Below are positions 57,981 to 64,000 of a stretch of 64,000 nt of DNA, piece by piece (position 1 is the stretch's first letter; each line of letters opens with the position of its first letter). The notes below the pieces were generated by a model. The model ran no database searches, was not told the DNA's origin, and worked only from the letters and a program-made list of their open reading frames with translations. The stretch is from Merluccius polli (Eukaryota > Chordata > Actinopteri > Gadiformes > Merlucciidae). A program made the translations under genes and the position numbers. Location: contig JAOPHQ010003129.1 of assembly GCA_030340625.1 (NCBI GenBank), positions 248,001 to 312,000 of the forward strand. Reading direction: 5' to 3'.

Positions 57981-58967
57981 GGGTGTGTGTGTGTGTGTGT
58001 GTGTGTTGCACAGTTCAGCTTAAGGAATAAAATCTGTACACTTATTATGCAAATGATTCAGCCTTGATTCACATTTTGGTTTGGAAGTGAATGATCCCTC
58101 ACTTGGTCAGGTTGCAGGCGGAGGTTGCCAGAGACACAGGAACACTGAGACCACTGTGGGTAGCAAGTGGGTAACTAGTAGTTTAAACTAGTTATCTATA
58201 ATCTGGCATAATTCCTGGCATGTTTCATTGTCAGTAAATAATAAAAATGAACCTCTGTGTGGGAGGTCGTCACACCTTACCTTATAATATCGAGGACATT
58301 GTGTGTATGACGATTGCTGTATGGCATGTGATGAATTTCAAAAAGGACTAATAAATCTAATCTATCTAGCTATCCACATTTCTAATCTAAACACAGAATA
58401 AAACATCCAATGCTTGTGGGAAGATACTTTTGGGAAAATGAGTTCATATGTTGAAGTATGATACATAATAAGCATAGCAATAATATAGGAATCATCAGCT
58501 AAAATAATGACCATCAGACTACTATTGACCCAAAGAAAAGCTTCTACACCATTACATTCCCATTACTCACATGCACGCATGCACGCACACGCGCACGCAC
58601 GCAAGCACACCTCAGGGAGGCGGCACACCTGCCAAGGTGGGCGAGAGTCCTGTCTGCTCGTTACCGCGGTGCTTACCTTGCACTCTGACATCATCGCTAC
58701 GCTCATTATCCTCCTTCCTCTCACTCTTATTTTGAAAGTTAAAGTGTATCACGACCGCCTCGCTCTTATTTTGAAAGTTGAGGTGTGCATTTGAATACAA
58801 ACACTACAGTGTTGTAACTGTTGTGAATAATGTCCCATGTCCTGCTTGATGTCCTCCTGTGTTTTTGCCCTCTACTGCAAATCAAATTTCCCCTCGAGGG
58901 ACAATATGGAGCTGGACTGAGTTGTCGCCAATATGTTTACCGACCCATTTGAGGGTTACATATGTAA

Positions 58968-59031
58968 GGGATAATGCCCGACGAGGTGTCCATTAACTTC
59001 TGATAATGGACACCTCGAAGGGCATTATCCC
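58968..59031. other. 28-bp imperfect hairpin in a repeat
   Basis: Arms GGGATAATGCCC-CGAGGTGTCCATTA and its complement, separated by 2-nt mismatches and an 8-nt loop. Probably the terminal palindrome of an unclassified transposon whose other part may extend to about 59755, where the block AGCCAATCAGAATCGAGTAT occurs twice (59588, 59734). Confidence 0.7.
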
Positions 59032-59766
59032 GCTTATACCATGGTCACTTGCCAAAGAAAATAAATTAAGACCATTAATTAATATTTGCATGCGTTTTAC
59101 AATCAAAATATAAAGTTGTTCACAAGCCATAATTTGGCTTCCCTAGTAACGCCTGAGGGTCTGACTAATACCTGGAACAATCATTACCCTCCCGTAAGGT
59201 TCTTATGCAACGGAAACGTTGTTCACTCCTCCAGTAAATAGGACGGACCTTAGATACGACTCGGCAACGGGAGGTATTCTAGTCCGCTCAGCTATGAGCC
59301 AGAGAGCTGACGTAATGCATTGTACATCGGGAATCGCGACGGCCTATACTTTCAACATAAAGTGTACATATTTATAATTTGAAATGTGTCCCAGCCTTTA
59401 CACCACAGATACTATGGGGTCTATAGCATATAACCGCGTTTTCTGATTACAGTTTAATGCATTTTTCACAATTTACCAGCTCTCGTTTTGAAGGCTGAAC
59501 AGACAATTTGACTGGAAGTACTTAGTAGGTGTCCATATAGCCAGAGCTAGCTCTGCATATAGCAGGGATTAATGGCCACCCTGCAGCAGCCAATCAGAAT
59601 CGAGTATTCCCTCTCCGTTGCCATGGTTACCATCTAGCGTTTGAGCCAGCGCAGTAATCTAACTGTAATCAGGCAATTTGACCCGAACGTCTTTCCTATG
59701 TGTACATTAACACTTTTTAACCTACACCTGCCAGCCAATCAGAATCGAGTATTCACGCCGACCATG

Positions 59767-59770
<4 letters not shown>

Positions 59771-59822
<52 letters not shown>
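59771..59822. repeat. (TA)n microsatellite
   Basis: About 25 TA units, directly followed by GGTGGGCCGTTATCGGCG, which resembles a hAT terminus. Confidence 0.9.
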
Positions 59823-60577
59823 TGGGCCGTTATCGGCGATAACGCGCGATAAAAAAAATATCGCCGTTAATCTATTCTCAAAGTTGGGTTGGGAGCTGGG
59901 TAGGGTTGGGCGATGTCCCTTAAATTGGCAGTTGACGATGTTTACAGTAAAACATCGTGATGGACGATGATATCGTCGTCGGGGGGCGGCCCGCTTCGTG
60001 GGCCGCCTATTAACGGCATGGACCAAGCGGTTCTGGACCAGGAAGGAGACATGAACACTTTTAATAATCGTATTTACCGTATAACTGCACACAACTTTAT
60101 TTAAAAGCAATCAAATGGAAAACATGTTTGTTGGTATTTTGGTGTCCGGTGCGTGTGGATGTGCGGCTCCTTCGGTGGAGTGGTTCATGTTAATAGCGGA
60201 GTCCGGGAAGGTTCACCTTCACGGCGTAGTTACGAGGGATGTGCGACTATCGTTTTAAAAAATACTAAAGTGTTTTTTAAAGATAGAAAGATATTAGATA
60301 TTCAACCGATATTCACGCTCCGAATTACAGCGATCAGACACAGGGAACTAAAGCCGCGATCACCGGTATGAGTCCCGTTTGTCTAGCGGTGTCTACCTGC
60401 CCAGGTGTTTACTTGCCTAGGGGTCCGTTTCACAAAGCAGGTTTAGTGAAAACCCTGGGTTTATTAACCCTGAAATGAGGGAAACGCTGAGTTTTCCGTT
60501 TCACAAAGTCAGTGCTATTTCAGAAGTCCATTAGGCACAGTAGGAGGCGACTTTTTTCACGAACATGTCCTTTTGAC

Positions 60578-60867
60578 CAGCGCTCGAAGTGGAAAAAAAT
60601 AAGTGCCAGTACTCCCTTACTCACATATAAGCGACGGGGGGGGGGGGGGGGTGCGCGCGATATTAACCCACCCCGGACCTACGACCGACGGGGGGGGGGG
60701 GGGGGGCACTCCGGTAGATCCGCCCCTGGTTAGGGCAAAGTAGGCCTACAGTACCTGCAGCCTGTGACAAGTGCCGGTACGCAAGAAAAAGTGCCGGTAC
60801 GCTAAAGGGTAAAATGTAGAAGTGCCGGTACTGCGTACCGGTGAGTACCGGCCCACTTCGAGCACTG
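60578..60867. mobile_element. hAT MITE nested in the Harbinger-like element
   Basis: 290 bp with inverted ends CAGCGCTCGAAGTGG and (mirrored) CAGTGCTCGAAGTGG, one mismatch, flanked by the 8-bp direct repeat cttttgac at 60570-60577 and 60868-60875. Contains two poly-G runs and several GTGCCGGTAC repeats. Confidence 0.88.
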
Positions 60868-61254
60868 CTTTTGACAACGATCCCGTGGATGGAGGTGCAG
60901 CATTACTGCGCAGATAATTAAATATTCGTCGGGAGAGGGTTATCAGACCATAGATGTAGCCTTTCCAGACAATTATCATTTCCAGACAATTATCTTCTTC
61001 AGCGGTACCGTTTCACGTCACAGTCCATCATTTACATACACAACCTAATCCGTCCTTACATTTGCAACATTACCAACCGTAGTCATGCTCTCACATCCAG
61101 CAGATATTGTGTGTTGCACTGCGTTTCTTTGCAAATGTTTTTTGTACAATGTCGGAGATGCAGAGCACTTGAGCAAGGCAACTGTATACAGTCAAATAGC
61201 CACTTAATATTTACTTTACAGTGTAAAACATGATCAAAATGATCATGCCGAGGT

Positions 61255-61515
61255 CTTATCTGTTTGAACAATGTCATCTTAAGCTGCTGCCAAGTGCGCT
61301 TCTCCCCCGCGGGATTGCACCTAAATGAAATAAATAAATAGTTACCATTCAAGCAGTTTTCCCTGTAATATTGTGATTGCAAAGGACTACATTTAAACTT
61401 ACGCAGCAGTGTTGCACTTCTTTCTAAAAACGTGTTGAAACTCGCCATATGAGCGCATTAGGATTTCCAATTCGAGGTTGGTGAAAAACGTAGCCCTCCT
61501 CTTCCCCGTTGCCAT
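61255..61515 (-). pseudogene. Harbinger Myb/SANT-like gene remnant
   Basis: Minus-strand exon 61515-61403 begins MATGKRRATFFTNLELEILM and has a GTAAGT donor. After an 82-bp intron, exon 61320 onward reads CNPAGEKRTWQQLKM. This is the Myb/SANT-like DNA-binding protein that accompanies Harbinger transposases (TWQQLKMKYKN-type helix). After KM the similarity ends, so the gene was truncated by an internal deletion. Confidence 0.7.
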
Positions 61516-61799
61516 GGTGACTCGTAGAATCGGGGCTCCATTGATGCTGGCTTTTTGTAGTTGTGGTGCACGCGCTCAACCCTAGGTGGAACTCCTCTGA
61601 GTTGATCAAATTAACTCAAAACCGGTGTTGTGGAACCGAAAACCCAGAGTTTTCTATCTCAGTGAAGATCAACTCAGCGTTTAGGATTAAACTCAGAGGT
61701 TGATGAACCTGCTTTGTGAAACGGACCCCAGGTGTATTGGTCAGTATGCCTGCAGCGATGAGTTAAATCAGGGCTTGTTGCGACCACGGATGTATTTGC

Positions 61800-63340
61800 G
61801 ATGCTCATGCCTTCTTATTTTTATGTTTTACTTTTTGCTCGACTAATGAAAACGTATTCGACTAAGCCGACTATTAGGGGGCAGCCCTAGTTAACTTACA
61901 GCACTTTATATGGACCATTAGTTATATTTTCAATTTATTTACAGAGCAATCCCTGCAAAGTTTTTAGGTAATAACTATAGAAGAGACTATAGGATTAGTG
62001 TGTCGGACGAGGAGGGCGTGGCATCACGATGGTGGCTCTCCATCGTGATGTCAGTCAGCCAACCCTAGAGCTGGGTCTATACCGGATCTCCACCAAGGAA
62101 GGTAAGCGCCGCAGAACGGCTGCGCTGCGTCCTTTGCCCGGTGACACCCCCCCCCCCCCCCCCCCCCCCAGTCGGTCGTAGGTCCGGGATGGGTTACGAT
62201 CGCGTGCCCTGATTTTTTTTAAATATATATATATATATATAAATAAAAAATCAGGGGTTGAAACTAACTTTTTGGCTTACCAGACAACTGGCGAGTAGAT
62301 GAAAATTTTTACTAGACAAACAGATTTTTTACCAGACAAAAATATTAAATTGCCATTTGTTAGAATTACTTTTTCGTATGTCTGTCTAAATTGATTTTCA
62401 ATCATAGTAATCGCATTGAGGGGTGGGGTGCTGCGCGATTGTTGACGGGGGGGGGGGGGGGGATTATTATTTTTTTTCTTCCTTCATGGGCCCCCCCCCC
62501 CCCCCCCCCCGGCGTCTGGGCCCCGGTGCACCGGTTGCACAGTCGACAGTTACGCCACTGTTCGTAACACACATTTTTTTCAAACCAATTGCGACCGAAA
62601 AAATCCCCACATACTCAACCGAAACCGTCAAGTCTAAATCATGCGATAGGCGCACACGATGACATCCTCACAGCATGCGCACCGGCTGTGTGTGGAGTCC
62701 GCGGCCGGGTCCGCGGTTGGCGGGCCCGGGGCCGAATTTTGTTCCCACTCCAGCCCTGGTCCCCACCACTTCTAAAACCAAACTGACGCCCTTAATGATG
62801 GGCTTTTATATTTTTAGATTACTCGCCAGAGTGGCGAGTGGTCTTCATAAATTACTCGACAAATACAAAAATTACTCGCATTTGGCGAGTAAAACAGCTT
62901 AATTTCAACCCCTGTATATAATGTGTGTGAGGCTATGTATGCCTCATGTGAAGCTCTATACCTTCAGAATGTGTTAGTCTCTATTCAGTTGCTTTAAAAT
63001 GTTGCCTTGTACACATCTCTGCTTTTTACAAACTCCCCAGAGAGGGCTGAATTACCACTGACATTGGCCCAGATGCCAAAACACCGGCTAATGCATTCCA
63101 ACATCATATTATCTCTGTGGCTGGGGATGAAGGTGCATTTTGGAGACATTTTGGACACATTTGGAACATGAAAGCTATACTCCAGGCCTTGATGGCTATG
63201 AAGCTCTCTGCAGAAATGACTGATTGGTTCTTGTGTTGTGATTGGCTGATTATCGAGTGATGTTTCATCCACCTCAGGATACGCAATATTCTGTTTACTG
63301 AACAACTGTGCATCACAAACAGTTAATGGTAAATTATAAA
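61800..63340. other. Repeat-derived region, no gene seen
   Basis: Holds poly-C/G runs (62147-62170, 62447-62461, 62490-62511), a CAGTGGCGTAACTGTCGACT hAT-like end on the minus strand at about 62545-62564, and GGCGAGTA blocks mirrored at 62290 and 62830. The last suggests another element, about 62265-62915, bounded by caggggttgaaact and its complement. Confidence 0.45.
62265..62915. mobile_element. Possible MITE with CAGGGGTTGAAA ends
   Basis: Left CAGGGGTTGAAACTAA at 62251-62266; right, mirrored, CAGGGGTTGAAATTAA ending at about 62914. Both are followed inward by ACTCGCC/GGCGAGT-containing sequence. A second MITE with poly-G/C appears nested at about 62440-62564. Confidence 0.55.
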
Positions 63341-63344
63341 TACA

Positions 63345-63346
63345 TG

Positions 63347-63403
<57 letters not shown>

Positions 63404-63456
63404 TAATATGTATTAATACTGGGGATGGACTTAAAGGGTGTGTGTGTGGGGGGCGG

Positions 63457-63526
<70 letters not shown>

Positions 63527-63562
63527 CCCCCCCCCCCCCCCCCCCCCCCCATCCATCCATCC
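63345..63562. repeat. Cluster: (CAT)n, (CT)n, (CTTT)n, poly-C, (ATCC)n
   Basis: Successive microsatellites: CAT about 63347-63402, CTTT about 63470-63524, C run about 63526-63550, ATCC about 63551-63564. ORFs here are artefacts. Confidence 0.95.
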
Positions 63563-64000
63563 ATCAGAAATGTTATAATTAAAAGACCGCATGTTTATGG
63601 ACACAAACCAAGAGAGACAATTTGAAGAATGACTGATCAATCCGCTGTGTTTTCATGTTGACTCACAACACCAGCAGTCCTGCTCAGAGCACCAGCTGAG
63701 ATCTCTGCACGGCTTGGTGGTGGTGAGGCTGGTCGTGGCCTCATGGGTCTGAGATGTTCTTCAGTAGATAATCATACACTCGCGCGTAATTACAGGTTTA
63801 TCCTGCCCCCAGCGATGCATTTACACTACATGGGCCCCCCTACAACACACAAAAAAATGTGTTGTAGGGGGAGTGAATGGGTTCCACGTTGACTTAAACT
63901 TGACATTAAATTATACATAATTTGAATGTCAATATAATAAGTATGCTTACGTAAACACAATCATAAAAGACTACAACTTTGTGATTATAAAACTAAATGT

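Larger units (their letters stand above)
60420..61729. mobile_element. Harbinger-like DNA transposon, non-autonomous
   Basis: 1310 bp with perfect 24-bp inverted ends starting GGGGTCCGTTTCACAAAGCA. A subterminal direct copy, CCGTTTCACAAAGTCAG, lies at about 60498. It retains part of a Myb/SANT gene (61515-61255) and is interrupted by a hAT MITE (60578-60867). No transposase is present. A clear 3-bp duplication could not be read, so superfamily rests on the ends and the Myb/SANT gene. Confidence 0.8.

Noticed and set aside
63425..63640. ORFs over the CTTT/poly-C cluster
   Set aside because: Pure microsatellite translation.

Overview
The window is vertebrate, almost certainly teleost fish, nuclear DNA. 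All host genes are split into short exons with GT-AG introns, and the proteins are clear fish/mammal orthologues. The intergenic and intronic DNA is full of fish-type transposons (Nimb/I-like and L2-like LINEs, an RTE-like fragment, a Penelope-like element, hAT and Harbinger MITEs, a tRNA-derived SINE) and is extremely rich in (CA)n, poly-G/C and minisatellites. That repeat profile is reminiscent of gadiform fish, which is inference only.

Layout. (1) 740-4975, minus: five exons of a CD53-like tetraspanin; its last exons lie beyond the left edge. (2) 10731-16277, minus: a complete 8-exon gene for the L-type lectin cargo receptor LMAN2L/VIPL (359 codons). (3) 23942-26970, plus: a complete 7-exon, 543-codon T-box factor of the Tbx2/Tbx3 subfamily, divergent and short at the C-terminus, with one GC-AG intron. 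(4) 29493-34059, plus: a nearly intact two-ORF LINE with a 15-bp target-site duplication, inserted about 150 bp upstream of the next gene. (5) 34227-37522, plus: complete 4-exon TM2D2 (237 codons). (6) 41083-50823, minus: protease and PDZ exons of an HTRA serine protease, called htra4 because it sits next to TM2D2, as in mammals. Its first exon (signal peptide, IGFBP, Kazal) was not found. (7) 51600-64000: repeat-rich DNA with an L2-like LINE interrupted by a Penelope-like element, a 36-bp satellite, a Harbinger-like element with a nested hAT MITE, and several hairpins.

The genes do not form one pathway. Tm2d2 and htra4 are a conserved neighbour pair; LMAN2L is an early secretory pathway lectin, the tetraspanin is a membrane organiser and the T-box protein is a developmental repressor or activator. 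The most distinctive signals are where repeats meet genes. A kilobase minisatellite is made of copies of the last codons and stop of htra4. A 47-bp minisatellite carries the tetraspanin exon 2 splice acceptor in each unit. A LINE is inserted into a CRE-like promoter site. A hammerhead-ribozyme-like motif lies in the Penelope remnant. I found no evidence of a wholly new multi-gene system; the findings are structural and evolutionary.
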